From: Mnemiopsis leidyi
Lineage: Eukaryota; Ctenophora; Tentaculata; Lobata; Bolinopsidae
Reading direction: 5' to 3'
Assembly (NCBI GenBank): GCA_000226015.1
Contig: JH154466.1
Span: 1 to 27,141 of the forward strand
DNA: 27,141 nucleotides
The notes under the pieces are model-generated. The model worked only from the letters and a program-made list of their open reading frames with translations, ran no database searches and was not told the origin of the DNA. Below are positions 21,201-24,730 of the stretch, piece by piece; positions within the stretch are counted from its first letter, which is position 1, and each line of letters starts with the position of its first letter. The translations under genes and the position numbers were made by a program.

Positions 21201-23847
21201 GCGGGGTTTTATGAAACACATGATTTACGATACAACATTTGTAGCGAGACACGCAAATTTTGACCTTATCTAACTGAATGATATATAACATCGAAAAATG
21301 TGAAACCAAAGTGAATTGGACTTGATAAAATAGATGATGACACTGTAGATATCAAGGAAATTGGAAGTAGAGGCGGAACAAAACAAGATATATATCAAGA
21401 TACCGTTAACAACGTACCTTGGGTATATTCCTAGGTTCTCTCTGACTCCCCGACTGTCCAGTGTGAGTGTCGTTTATTAACACCGCCTTCATTGTCAGAG
21501 GGAGATTTGTAAAGGAACCTATTACAAACTGTAGGAACTTCCTTATCTGAGAAAGGATGAATTAGGGTAAAGGTTTAGACTATCAAAATGTGCTTATTTG
21601 TAGTAGCAGCGGGGTTATCTAGTCTCATAGCAGTTCTGATTTGAATGTTACTCTTCTCTGCATGACTAAGAAATGCGATCTTTTAGGGAACTTTTTACTC
21701 TAATATTGTAATGGTTTCAATGCAACTAGAAGGAAGGTTAAAAACCTGTCGAGTTAAAAATTTGATGGTGATGTAGAAGCACAGAGTAGCTCAAATCAAC
21801 GCAGATAACTTTCATCTTGATTCAGTTCATTTACTTTGTACGTCATTTACTGTACTTCAACAAGAAAAAAACCAGGTACTAGCCTCGTTGGCAGCCTCTT
21901 GCGCATCTTGTGGGTTTGTTGGTTTGAAAGTCTTGTGTATTTCGTGGATCGTCCTCATGCACACTTGAGCACAATCCTCGTTTTCCCTCTAAACAAAAGC
22001 ATGATTGTAAGGTCTTAACTTTTAATGTATAGTATACTTCCCTTAAATCAAGAACCCTACAGAGCTATAAACACAGCTAACCTCTCCCCCGACCTTCCTT
22101 ACCTCAACAAGTCTAAACATAATGCTCTGTATTTTGCGGGCATGAGGTTCCAAGTCAGAGTTTCTAGGAAGGCGGTGGATGATCTCCAGCACCAGCTTCC
22201 TGATCTGTGCTTTAGAGTTCTCCTGGTATATCGGCTCCCCCGCCTGGTTGGAAGATCATATCTTGTAATGTTTTAATGCTTTCAACACTACTATTATACA
22301 AATAATTTGAGGCTCTTATGATGTAATTAAACGAAGATTTCAAGCCTTTATAATCTGTATGTTTCTTGTAATGTTTTTGAGAGATAACAACTTTTTGAAC
22401 AGGTTATCAATGATTCGTGTGAATAGAATAAGCTCGAATAACGAACGGTCGAAAGATTTAGAAATAGAATTATCTAAAATTGTCACTTAAAGGAACCTCG
22501 ATGAACTTGAGAAACTCGTCGAGCAGGTAGATAAGAAACTCTTTGTAGTACGAGTTTTGGACGATAAACTCCAGATGCTCACTAAGTTCTTGAGCGGCTT
22601 TGAATTTGCTGCCTTCATCTGAAGCAGTTGGGTTAAGTTATAACTAGCAAAACATGTGCTTTCTGTATATGTATAAATTTTACACGTTATGATCTTATGT
22701 TTTAAACTTTAAAGCATACTGGGGAATAGGAAACATGATTTATTAAGGATGTCATGTGTTAAACATTAAAGCATACTGGGGAATAGGTAACACACTTTAT
22801 TTAGAGGTTGTATAAAACATGAATTGAATGAATCGACGATAAGTGAGAATCCATCACTGTGCTCCAACCTTTGAAGTGCACCCAAAACTTTTTAAGGTAA
22901 AGTGGATGCAGGCTTGGCAGAAAACTTTCAAAAAACTAGAATTAATTCAAAGTGTAGCTAGAAAAGATGACTAAGGCTGTGACCAACTTAGTAAAGTTAT
23001 GAGAGTAACTACAGCAAAGCGGACAGGTAGAGGCCTTGGCATGTAAATCTACAGGTACTAGAACTTACCTGGACAGTTGACAATATGTAGGGGTAAATCT
23101 GCAAACCAAGCCTATGGTTAGTATACCTTAAATCATGTTGTGAAGGTTTTGCTTGGGATCATTTTTGATGAAAATTTACAGTGATTACATAGATGAATAT
23201 TGCAGTGATAGGATCATATATAGTCATACATCTAAGAACTAAACTATTTGAGAAGTGAGAACCTAATGATAATATAAGGTTCTTACGTATTGGTACATTT
23301 GTTATTTGGTCTTGGAGATAGGCTTATTATGATTTAAAAAATGATATACGTTGAACAGATGGCACTAGTTAGAATCTCCTATATAGCAAAAAAGCATTAT
23401 AGCATGAAAAAGGTTTTATTCTGGTTAACTGGCTGTATGACCTTAACTAACAGTCATCATAAGGAATACTCTTATCTCAGATAGTAAAAATACTCTTCAG
23501 CTTTAATCCAAGGTCTAATGGTAGGTTTTTTGGTTAAAACATGGGTGAATTCATGTTTTCATGCTGATAAATTCATGTTTGAAATAAGTCTGACAATAGC
23601 AAATGATTTTGATTAAGTTAAGTTGATCTTAAGAATGATGCTAGTACTAAGTAGAATGTGTATTAGCACAATTTAAACATGTACCTCGCTCGTTCTCAGT
23701 GATGATGCTCACATATTGCTTGAACTTTTTGAAGAAGGTAAAGTCGTTATCAGTGTTCAGTTGCTGTTGCTGGGATTGAGGCGCGCCAACCTCCATGGGC
23801 TGAGGATTAGAAGTTTCTGCTTCTTGATTGCCTCCGACACCAGGCAT
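188..23847 (-). CDS. TRRAP: TRRAP/Tra1 homologue, N-terminal half, 44 coding exons, runs off the left edge
   Basis: TRRAP is the catalytically dead PIKK-family scaffold that carries activators to the SAGA and NuA4/TIP60 acetyltransferase complexes in the nucleus. I translated 44 minus-strand exons, listed separately. Summed length is 5,833 nt (1,944 codons plus 1 nt) with compatible phases at every junction, which supports an intact gene. Peptides match metazoan TRRAP in order: the start, the HEAT/TPR solenoid blocks SLAYSTLADLIHQ, VPVRLSNLLPYLPALMDPL, QGLRTLELCIDNLQP and FNDKLCDQLLKHLKKWMD, ending at VFHSLLKAH. Full-length TRRAP is about 3,800 aa, so the FAT, pseudokinase and FATC parts lie to the left. 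The proline-rich loop of vertebrate TRRAP is replaced by a short Ser-rich linker in exon 12. The start is the ATG at 23847; an in-frame TGA lies 12 nt upstream of it. Intron 40 hosts an antisense BTB gene and intron 25 a Penelope-like element. Identity is from recalled family sequence, not a search. Confidence 0.95.
276..700. other. TRRAP intron 43
   Basis: AT-rich intron with no open frame, repeat or RNA structure that I can support. Confidence 0.7.
701..849 (-). CDS. TRRAP: TRRAP exon 43
   Basis: Acceptor CTTTAG, donor GTAATC, phase 1 to 0. DKLRKLMKYAWPSMLPKS corresponds to SKLRRLMTFAWPCLLSKA. Confidence 0.94.
970..990. repeat. C homopolymer tract in intron 42
   Basis: Runs of 7 and 13 C separated by one A. 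The transcript strand is therefore G-rich and could form a G-quadruplex. Confidence 0.85.
1061..1181 (-). CDS. TRRAP: TRRAP exon 42
   Basis: Acceptor TTTCAG, donor GTGAGT, phase 0 to 1. DVVRIHLLKLSAEFVRHAA corresponds to DSLRIYLLQYATLLVEHAP. Confidence 0.93.
1297..1448 (-). CDS. TRRAP: TRRAP exon 41
   Basis: Acceptor ATTTACAG, donor GTAAGT, phase 1 to 0. KILQYIIVPMFQYSFEK corresponds to KVLQHILNPAFLYSFEK. Confidence 0.94.
1700..1807. repeat. Tandem duplication, 58-bp period
   Basis: The 50-nt core beginning CGGTTGAGTAAACTGAAAGT is repeated without mismatch at 1700-1749 and 1758-1807, implying a recent duplication. Confidence 0.9.
2398..2432. repeat. Short hairpin, 15-bp perfect arms
   Basis: TTGTTGAAAGTATTA at 2398-2412 is mirrored by TAATACTTTCAACAA at 2418-2432. 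Its right arm belongs to a dispersed sequence also found near 19360 and 22270. Confidence 0.85.
2829..2838 (+). promoter_or_regulatory. 3' splice acceptor 8 nt before the BTB gene ATG
   Basis: A pyrimidine-rich run ending CCCCAG (AG at 2829-2830) is followed by CGACAACA and the ATG at 2839. It implies a 5' non-coding exon upstream or a trans-spliced leader. Confidence 0.6.
2839..4407 (+). CDS. BTB-domain protein, intronless, nested antisense in TRRAP intron 40
   Basis: 522 aa with no intron. Residues about 27-125 look like a BTB/POZ fold: IKIKDGDPLIVSKQRLLADS, then SRMFRYLIDELKF, EMEDFSTETVSLFLTVL and a helical MFREIHKVSVVFEVDWLK segment. The following roughly 200 residues are helical and could be a BACK-like region. 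The C-terminal 110 residues are Cys/Trp-rich (GWMWWWHW) and predicted to be a beta-rich, unrecognised domain. BTB proteins often act as adaptors for Cullin-3 ligases, but nothing here proves that role. The first ATG is used; the next Mets at residues 6 and 15 are alternatives. No clear AATAAA follows the stop. Being intronless and inside an intron, it may have arisen by retroposition or may belong to a lineage-specific family. Confidence 0.75.
   Translation: MSEQTMSVQTIPEQAMSQQREMLKQTVMIKIKDGDPLIVSKQRLLADSRMFRYLIDELKFDEIEMEDFSTETVSLFLTVLDDKKLEEIDEPMFREIHKVSVVFEVDWLKCDCRSWLSVKIDSAEEDRDKVFVFKECWFIIKKWDDGEMIDKLVSTLSYKDNSSFITDYMSDIEKLEFGQIDILLDLGGCDTETFLMIILHNVTGKTKLSEKVKYVLQNINLVSCCQLNKELYLKVIETISDLSEITVTDLRIVNRLLTRTARLVDSSERGKKERATLLYDTQKGAKLFESCITVTDITSAVTNNLVTSMFVVIELLLWVFLKYTPTSVELKMFLANLAEVCSNKRLQKVSRQYLHTIISALKYSNLEQSEILVALLTEIKHHDKLCTNNENVIIKRHKEIMVIEGREYDELYKFQHPLSASCTQSDSECGFILRYSTQGVNDALKLCIDKEDYTESGIHFHDVISTQDMHCYDTYTGTCEGKQITVVGWMWWWHWLPHITYWEYTGRYIAYNVSEYLVAKRK
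4408..4901. other. 3' flank of the BTB gene
   Basis: AT-rich sequence with repeated TTTAGTTGATTAA and ACGTTTAGTTGA motifs near 4550-4605 and one strong palindrome. No gene recognised. Confidence 0.6.
4679..4711. repeat. Perfect 16-bp-arm palindrome
   Basis: GTCGTAAACACGCACA at 4679-4694, one-base centre, then the exact reverse complement at 4696-4711. It would form a near loop-free cruciform. Confidence 0.92.
4950..5171 (+). pseudogene. LINE endonuclease (EEP) domain remnant
   Basis: The frame ending at 5171 reads YHQSSPNI, then NDDFYILLGDHNAHI and NGKLRNLV. This follows the apurinic-endonuclease-like domain of non-LTR retrotransposons, whose core is usually LGDFNAH. Only about 75 codons are left and no reverse transcriptase frame follows, so it is a dead fragment. 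Weak-similarity call. Confidence 0.45.
5238..5310. repeat. 35-bp perfect hairpin at the end of the foldback element
   Basis: Arms at 5238-5272 and 5276-5310 are exact reverse complements with a 3-nt ATA loop. The core is GAGACACCTCCCCACGAATA. Confidence 0.93.
5276..5563. mobile_element. Foldback/MITE-like element with about 130-bp inverted arms
   Basis: The left arm (5276-5413) is inverted at 5436-5563 around a spacer of about 22 bp. Matching blocks include TATTTCACTA, CAATCTGT, CACCTTTGTTT/CTACCTTTGTTT, TTTCTCTAA and the end motif GGTGGGGAGGTGTCTC. Arms differ by small indels, including about 17 bp extra in the left arm. It has no coding capacity. Confidence 0.8.
5798..5928 (-). CDS. TRRAP: TRRAP exon 40
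   Basis: Acceptor TTAAACAG, donor GTGAGT, phase 2 to 1. IEQRRSCFFKFVEIF matches IAQKRALFFRFVDF. Confidence 0.93.
6031..6176 (-). CDS. TRRAP: TRRAP exon 39
   Basis: Acceptor CCCCAG, donor GTGAGC, phase 0 to 2. FELLFQLLRIYDAIYVP corresponds to IELLFQLLRAFTGRFLC. Confidence 0.93.
6437..6604 (-). CDS. TRRAP: TRRAP exon 38
   Basis: Acceptor CCTCAG, donor GTAAGG, 56 codons in phase 0. LIISLLVKHDMGFLSKN corresponds to KIISIIVKNDDSWLASQ. Confidence 0.93.
6815..6942 (-). CDS. TRRAP: TRRAP exon 37
   Basis: Acceptor ACTTAG, donor GTGCGT, phase 1 to 0. PLRDHLCGMPMNLLSAI corresponds to PLRDVLAANPNRFITLL. Confidence 0.92.
7142..7262 (-). CDS. TRRAP: TRRAP exon 36
   Basis: Acceptor ATTTCAG, donor GTTTTC (weak), phase 0 to 1. 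RMFYNFLKHKDG matches RMFMSFLKHKDA. Confidence 0.93.
7469..7512. repeat. CA-rich low-complexity tract in intron 35
   Basis: ACACACACATACACGG followed by imperfect ACA/GGACA repeats. It lies between exons 35 and 36. Confidence 0.6.
7575..7736 (-). CDS. TRRAP: TRRAP exon 35
   Basis: Acceptor TTTTCAG, donor GTTAGA, 54 codons in phase 0. CKAIINTFHLVPPPSRNF matches CSAIINLFHLIPAAPQTL. Confidence 0.95.
7900..8031 (-). CDS. TRRAP: TRRAP exon 34
   Basis: Acceptor TTGCAG, 44 codons in phase 0. FNDKLCDQLLKHLKKWMD is nearly identical to FNDKFCDQMMQHLRKWME. Donor GTCCTG is weak; the end could shift slightly. Confidence 0.92.
8218..8397 (-). CDS. TRRAP: TRRAP exon 33
   Basis: Acceptor TTATCAG, donor GTTGGT, 60 codons in phase 0. 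DTVHKEIRPLLTQLTDWK corresponds to DQIHTHMRPLLMMLGDYR. Confidence 0.93.
8652..8846 (-). CDS. TRRAP: TRRAP exon 32
   Basis: Acceptor CTCCAG, donor GTGAAG, 65 codons in phase 0. KTALKVLSYCHYLTQHEPE corresponds to IAALNALAACNYLPQSRE. Confidence 0.92.
9112..9228 (-). CDS. TRRAP: TRRAP exon 31
   Basis: Acceptor CTATCAG, donor GTAAGT, 39 codons in phase 0. SSLEPRLITLDV matches TTLQPRLFTMDL. Confidence 0.92.
9229..9824. other. TRRAP intron 30
   Basis: 596 bp. A GC-richer island near 9580-9610 contains GCGGCCGCGCG. Minus-strand open frames cross it but match nothing that I recognise. ATAACTCGCCCAC is doubled near 9752-9780. Possibly an old insertion. Confidence 0.5.
9825..9986 (-). CDS. TRRAP: TRRAP exon 30
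   Basis: Acceptor TTTTCAG, donor GTAGGT, 54 codons in phase 0. SPYPVVRKQARQALVVLSE matches SPNSTVRKQAMHSLQVLAQ. Confidence 0.93.
10140..10258 (-). CDS. TRRAP: TRRAP exon 29
   Basis: The acceptor AG is preceded directly by 14 C (transcript sense). Donor GTACTG, phase 1 to 0. MGRAQSLYEKIMRHC corresponds to MAKTTLEQLLMRC. Confidence 0.93.
10261..10274. repeat. G14 homopolymer forming the exon 29 polypyrimidine tract
   Basis: Fourteen G on the plus strand, C14 in the transcript, one base from the acceptor AG of exon 29. Confidence 0.9.
10551..10603 (-). CDS. TRRAP: TRRAP exon 28
   Basis: Acceptor ATCCCAG, donor GTAATT, 53 nt, phase 2 to 1. NQQLFINATIYIMI matches NQQTFLKALLFVMM. Confidence 0.92.
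10833..10977 (-). CDS. TRRAP: TRRAP exon 27
   Basis: Acceptor ACCAG, donor GTTTAC, phase 1 to 2. VDKLCGLCYERAWYTKVGG matches VERLCACCYEQAWYAKLGG. Confidence 0.95.
11322..11454 (-). CDS. TRRAP: TRRAP exon 26
   Basis: Acceptor TTTACAG, donor GTAAGA, phase 0 to 1. LDVHVLVDVIAECMG matches MDPLVLIDAIAICMA. Confidence 0.92.
11461..11757. repeat. 20-bp minisatellite carrying nine CRE octamers
   Basis: About 15 tandem units near GATACGTGATGTGACGTCAT. The palindrome TGACGTCA is perfect at about 11543, 11583, 11603, 11623, 11663, 11683, 11703, 11723 and 11743. This is the full cAMP-response-element consensus bound by CREB/ATF bZIP factors. The array abuts the exon 26 acceptor; whether it acts as an enhancer is inference. 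Confidence 0.93.
11802..11813. repeat. Left target-site duplication of the Penelope-like insertion
   Basis: TAGATACTTGAC here is identical to 13945-13956 at the far side of the element. Confidence 0.8.
11814..12956 (+). pseudogene. Penelope-like ORF fragment, N-terminal region entering the RT domain
   Basis: The frame is open from the truncated 5' end to near 12740: a coiled basic region, an Arg/Lys-rich tract about residues 150-180 (RRTKNANYRRNRRKRRKEE), then LVINLSSIPELDPKIYLYLA and KGLNFVEAAKGN, matching the conserved entry to Penelope reverse transcriptase. A frameshift near 12740 moves into DLINKEKVFITKADKGG, another family signature, and a second near 12815 leads to FDFQKLVDIITAEV before a stop. 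The RT catalytic core and GIY-YIG endonuclease are not visible and may lie in the gap. Confidence 0.75.
12957..12966. other. Assembly gap (10 N)
   Basis: Ten ambiguous bases inside the retroelement. Real size unknown; the rest of the first copy may be missing here. Confidence 0.99.
12967..13295. repeat. Penelope-like terminal repeat, copy A
   Basis: Nearly identical to 13618-13944 with a few substitutions. Both contain TTATAACGCTTAGGAATG and end CAAATCCAC(A/T)AACAT. Confidence 0.92.
13303..13560 (+). pseudogene. Penelope-like ORF, 5' end of the second copy
   Basis: Encodes FPANVFKKCNPLTTQRCFES, then VETLVSSNNKHKTRQLQLHL, which overlaps the start of the first copy (11814-11905). It breaks after DYE, where the sequence jumps to a 3' AT-rich tail. 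It shows that the first copy is 5'-truncated. Confidence 0.75.
13618..13944. repeat. Penelope-like terminal repeat, copy B
   Basis: Second copy of the repeat of about 330 bp. It ends directly at the right target-site duplication. Confidence 0.92.
13945..13956. repeat. Right target-site duplication
   Basis: TAGATACTTGAC, matching 11802-11813. Ends 6 nt from exon 25. Confidence 0.8.
13963..14089 (-). CDS. TRRAP: TRRAP exon 25
   Basis: Acceptor GTTTCAG, phase 2 in. QFMMSVVRHFSLLTVVQQ matches the SLIRHYTMVAVAQQ block. Donor GTTTTT at 13962-13957 is weak, and the Penelope-like insertion begins right after it. Out in phase 0. Confidence 0.88.
14288..14379 (-). CDS. TRRAP: TRRAP exon 24
   Basis: Acceptor TTTTCAG, donor GTAACA, phase 0 to 2. 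DEPTRTAFKTALM matches DTPARKTFEQALT. Confidence 0.9.
14529..14690 (-). CDS. TRRAP: TRRAP exon 23
   Basis: Acceptor CTTCAG, donor GTGTGA, 54 codons in phase 0. DLFYMQHSLHVCQSYII corresponds to EPYYRRQAWEVIKCFLV. Confidence 0.92.
14721..14820. repeat. 17-bp minisatellite, six copies, before the exon 23 acceptor
   Basis: Unit GGATAAAGGAAGATTTG. In transcript sense it is pyrimidine-rich (AATCTTCCTTTATCC) and starts about 30 nt upstream of the exon 23 3' splice site. Confidence 0.93.
15082..15218 (-). CDS. TRRAP: TRRAP exon 22
   Basis: Acceptor GGCAG immediately followed by GTAAGT, donor GTAAAG, phase 1 to 0. KCGARNRKTLQD matches KFGGSNRKML. The exon's own first six bases form a consensus 5' splice site. 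Confidence 0.93.
15240..15515. repeat. GTGTAAGT-type low-complexity array in intron 21
   Basis: Irregular units such as GTGTATTGTGTGTAAGTTA, changing between TAAGTTAGTG and TAAGTAAGTATT. Degenerate minisatellite. Confidence 0.88.
15702..15795 (-). CDS. TRRAP: TRRAP exon 21
   Basis: Acceptor CCAACAG, donor GTGGGT, phase 0 to 1. PVRAELIQSLWQTLQ matches PVRAELMQALWRTLR. Confidence 0.96.
15957..16045 (-). CDS. TRRAP: TRRAP exon 20
   Basis: Acceptor GTGCAG, donor GTAAAG, phase 1 to 0. QGLRTLELCIDNLQP is almost invariant in the family. Confidence 0.97.
16324..16396 (-). CDS. TRRAP: TRRAP exon 19
   Basis: Acceptor ATACAG, donor GTAAAA, phase 0 to 1. VPVRLSNLLPYLPALMDPL differs from vertebrate TRRAP at only two positions. 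Confidence 0.97.
16628..16767 (-). CDS. TRRAP: TRRAP exon 18
   Basis: Acceptor ACTTCAG, donor GTAAGT, phase 1 to 0. EFLPLLPSLLQSLNRLQSG and MKDIFIELCLT match TRRAP closely. Confidence 0.96.
16768..17073. other. TRRAP intron 17
   Basis: AT-rich intron with GGTACAG/GGTAAAG-like direct motifs near 16988-17030. Nothing else supported. Confidence 0.6.
17074..17217 (-). CDS. TRRAP: TRRAP exon 17
   Basis: Acceptor ATACAG, donor GTGAGA, phase 1 to 1. Acidic start, then GILKPHLQRIVNQSM, matching MLKPHLHKIVNSSM. Confidence 0.94.
17406..17579 (-). CDS. TRRAP: TRRAP exon 16, with two extra in-frame upstream acceptors
   Basis: Proximal acceptor TTTCAG at 17580-17581, donor GTAAGT, phase 1 to 1. LYTRLFKLLFGSVQNQ matches LYLKLFKLVFGSV. 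Two further TTTCAG acceptors lie exactly 57 and 114 bp upstream (exon starts 17636 and 17693). The frame stays open through both, so longer forms would add 19 or 38 codons. Confidence 0.93.
17580..17711. repeat. Tandem 57-bp duplications of a 3' splice site
   Basis: Two extra copies of the exon 16 acceptor and exon start. Each carries TTTCAG followed by (T/A)ATCGAG(A/G)GACAGCATG on the transcript strand. Period exactly 57 bp. Confidence 0.92.
17712..17995. other. Rest of TRRAP intron 15
   Basis: AT-rich, no feature recognised. Confidence 0.6.
17996..18077 (-). CDS. TRRAP: TRRAP exon 15
   Basis: Acceptor TCTGCAG, donor GTTAGA, phase 0 to 1. NMDYLIDSIQENHSL corresponds to TVPYMVERISKNYAL. Confidence 0.9.
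18262..18396 (-). CDS. TRRAP: TRRAP exon 14
   Basis: Acceptor CACTCAG, donor GTACAG, 45 codons in phase 0. TYVRAAINSQIRSKEEK matches the TYIRVANCQTVRMKEEK block. Confidence 0.94.
18670..18818 (-). CDS. TRRAP: TRRAP exon 13
   Basis: Acceptor CTCCCAG, donor GTAAGT, phase 1 to 0. CGVKTITWTVGSYK is nearly identical to CGVKTITWGITSCK. Confidence 0.96.
18852..18990. repeat. Minisatellite of about 39 bp, four copies, in intron 12
   Basis: Units resemble TTGTCAAGGTAACT followed by TTTAGTTTAGTTAGTTAG. It lies just upstream of exon 13 in transcript sense. Confidence 0.88.
19182..19284 (-). CDS. TRRAP: TRRAP exon 12 (short Ser-rich linker)
   Basis: Acceptor TTCAG, donor GTTAGT, phase 0 to 1. A Ser/Lys-rich linker replaces the vertebrate Pro-rich loop and leads into ADCRVLVKTL. 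Confidence 0.92.
19360..19382. repeat. Dispersed GTTTTAATACTTTCAAC motif, copy 2
   Basis: Same sequence through CAACTAC as at 2414-2436. Part of a small interspersed family. Confidence 0.6.
19550..19660 (-). CDS. TRRAP: TRRAP exon 11
   Basis: Acceptor TTGCAG, donor GTGAGT, 37 codons in phase 0. VFVQKFQMIAKHQLPKLF matches VFVLKFHTIARYQL. Confidence 0.93.
19826..20023 (-). CDS. TRRAP: TRRAP exon 10
   Basis: Acceptor CTGCCAG, donor GTGGGC, 66 codons in phase 0. MQNMACKILINIVDFI and ELMMRMLEV match family blocks. Confidence 0.95.
20290..20472 (-). CDS. TRRAP: TRRAP exon 9
   Basis: Acceptor TTCTCAG, donor GTTTTT, 61 codons in phase 0. DESVLIGTGWTNKEG followed by SLAYSTLADLIHQ is the most diagnostic TRRAP/Tra1 block in the window. 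Confidence 0.96.
20600..20795 (-). CDS. TRRAP: TRRAP exon 8
   Basis: Acceptor TCTACAG, donor GTGAAA, phase 2 to 0. VDFITVQIKTISFLAFMIK and CPAEAPHLRRE are TRRAP signatures. Confidence 0.94.
20983..21134 (-). CDS. TRRAP: TRRAP exon 7
   Basis: Acceptor CCCCAG, donor GTGAGA, phase 0 to 2. SLKVLSDLPLQVVIF matches SLKVLAELPIIVVL. Confidence 0.93.
21418..21546 (-). CDS. TRRAP: TRRAP exon 6
   Basis: Acceptor TTTCTCAG, donor GTACGT, 43 codons in phase 0. IRKFLQFVIGSFTNLPL aligns with IHHFLDFVKQIYKELPK. Confidence 0.88.
21547..21883. other. TRRAP intron 5, putative GC-AG
   Basis: 337-bp AT-rich intron with no repeats seen. Possible non-canonical GC donor at 21882-21883. Confidence 0.55.
21884..21988 (-). 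CDS. TRRAP: TRRAP exon 5, probable GC donor
   Basis: Acceptor TTTAG. NEDCAQVCMRTIHEIHK matches the NEENVLICLRIIIELHK block. No GT donor keeps the frame with the best exon 6 acceptor. GAG|GCTAGT does (35 codons, phase 0), so a GC-AG intron is the preferred reading. The alternative is a GT donor further left combined with a weaker exon 6 acceptor. Confidence 0.75.
22103..22243 (-). CDS. TRRAP: TRRAP exon 4
   Basis: Acceptor AACCAG, donor GTAAGG, 47 codons in phase 0. IRKLVLEIIHRLPRNSD is nearly identical to LRKLVLEIIHRIP of TRRAP. Confidence 0.93.
22270..22311. repeat. Dispersed GTTTTAAT(A/G)CTTTCAAC motif, copy 3
   Basis: Matches 2414-2456, including the downstream TACAAATAATTTGAG. Confidence 0.65.
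22497..22618 (-). CDS. TRRAP: TRRAP exon 3
   Basis: Acceptor CTTCAG, phase 1 in; donor GTTCCT (weak), phase 0 out. Hallmark KEFLIYLLDEFLKFIE, first HEAT helices. Confidence 0.88.
22695..22805. repeat. Tandem duplication, period about 57 bp, in intron 2
   Basis: TTAAAGCATACTGGGGAATA occurs twice with similar flanks (TTTAAAC and GTTAAAC before it; ACA and TTTATT after). Diverged by several substitutions. Confidence 0.88.
23069..23098 (-). CDS. TRRAP: TRRAP exon 2, 30-nt microexon
   Basis: TTTGCAG acceptor and GTAAGT donor enclose 30 nt. Phase 1 in and out gives LPLHIVNCP, which joins exon 3 as VNCPDEGSK, matching the conserved VNTPDETK of TRRAP. Confidence 0.85.
23099..23684. other. TRRAP intron 1
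   Basis: 586-bp AT-rich intron. GAATTCATGTTTTCATG and AAATTCATGTTTGAA near 23547-23585 are short direct repeats. No gene. Confidence 0.6.
23685..23847 (-). CDS. TRRAP: TRRAP exon 1 (start codon)
   Basis: Starts at ATG 23847 (MPGVGGNQEAETS), has a Gln-rich stretch, then FFKKFKQYVSIITENER, like the KKYLQF segment of TRRAP. Donor GTACAT; ends in phase 1. A 3' splice-like AG lies 38 nt upstream of the ATG (exon would begin at 23885). Confidence 0.85.
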
Positions 23848-23884
23848 GGCTCTCAATAATACTCACATGTCAAATGTCTTACAT

Positions 23885-23890
23885 CCTGTG
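23885..23890 (-). promoter_or_regulatory. 3' splice acceptor upstream of the TRRAP start
   Basis: TTTTATGCACAG ends at 23886 (transcript sense), with the exon beginning at 23885, 38 nt before the ATG. Either the end of a 5'UTR intron or a trans-splice site. Confidence 0.5.
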
Positions 23891-23931
23891 CATAAAATAT
23901 GAAGAGGTTATTGAATGATTTAACACTAATA

Positions 23932-23957
23932 CTTAGTTTGTCTCAAAATGATTGTCA
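23932..23957. repeat. Left terminal inverted repeat of the mariner element
   Basis: 26 bp, reverse complement at 24501-24526 with one mismatch. Confidence 0.95.
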
Positions 23958-24071
23958 TCTGTAGTTTATCAGTAAAAACAAAGGATTTAGCCAAAAATGA
24001 AGACTTGTACGATAATTTTTGGTCGATTTTGAGTTAAAACCAACCTTACGCTCTTATCAGTGTCTTACGAG

Positions 24072-24449
24072 ATGGACTCTTGGTTAAATTTTAAAGTGCT
24101 GCCTTTATCCGCTGCTGAACGTTATGCAAATGTTCAAAATTGTCATTTCCGATCTTACGTTTATACCGGCTTCAAACTTGGAAAGTCCCCTACGCAACTG
24201 CATAGCGATCTTGTACAAGTGTTTGGAGAAGCATCCACGCCTAGTCTGAGGTCTGTGCAACGTTGGGTAGCCTCCATTAGGGACGATTCTTTTACGTTCA
24301 GTAAGAGTACGGCTACAGGGCGGCCTAGGTCAGTTGGGTCACTCGTGTTGGTGAATAAAGTCGATTACCTGATTACTAAGGACCCAAGACTATCAATAAG
24401 GGATGTAGCATCATTAGTAAAGGTCGATAAAAGTGCTGTTGTTGTATAA
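24072..24449 (+). pseudogene. Mariner transposase N-terminal remnant
   Basis: 125 codons from ATG 24072. NCHFRSYVYTGFKLGKSPTQ and LRSVQRWVASIR form a paired helix-turn-helix like the Mos1/mariner DNA-binding region, followed by the GRPRSVG linker and the second helix set (DPRLSIRDVASLVKVDKSAV). A full transposase is about 340 aa. The DDE/D catalytic domain is absent, and the stop occurs where the internal deletion begins. The product could still bind its inverted repeats but could not cut. Confidence 0.88.
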
Positions 24450-24500
24450 TTATCTATTCAATTTCTCATTTCAAAGTAAATTGTAGTTTTACTGATCAAG

Positions 24501-24526
24501 TGACAATCATTTTGAGACAAACCAAG
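24501..24526. repeat. Right terminal inverted repeat of the mariner element
   Basis: Ends GAGACAAACCAAG, followed by the TA duplication. Confidence 0.95.
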
Positions 24527-24730
24527 TATTACTTCATTGTATCCAACAGCCATGTGGTAGTACACTATAACCAGCCAAGGATCTTAGAAGGCAGGCAACA
24601 GTTAATGTAGTTTTACCATACTGTATTTAGCAGTGGCTTTGCTACTACAAGTGTAGCTACTGATTTGTATTTGCTACACTGAAGGGGCTCCTGGAAGATT
24701 CTAGATCTTTTAACGGAGACCCTCCTTATT

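Larger units (their letters stand above)
23932..24526 (+). mobile_element. Internally deleted mariner/Tc1 element with TA duplication
   Basis: 595 bp bounded by 26-bp inverted repeats (23932-23957 and 24501-24526), starting CTT(A/G)GTTTGTCTCAAAA and matching at 25 of 26 positions. TA lies on both outer sides (23930-23931, 24527-24528), the target duplication of this superfamily. Subterminal ATCAGTAAAA is also shared. It carries only the transposase N-terminus, so it is non-autonomous. Confidence 0.95.

Noticed and set aside
24060..24071. GTG upstream start for the mariner remnant
   Set aside because: Eukaryotic initiation would use the ATG at 24072; the upstream codons are simply open.
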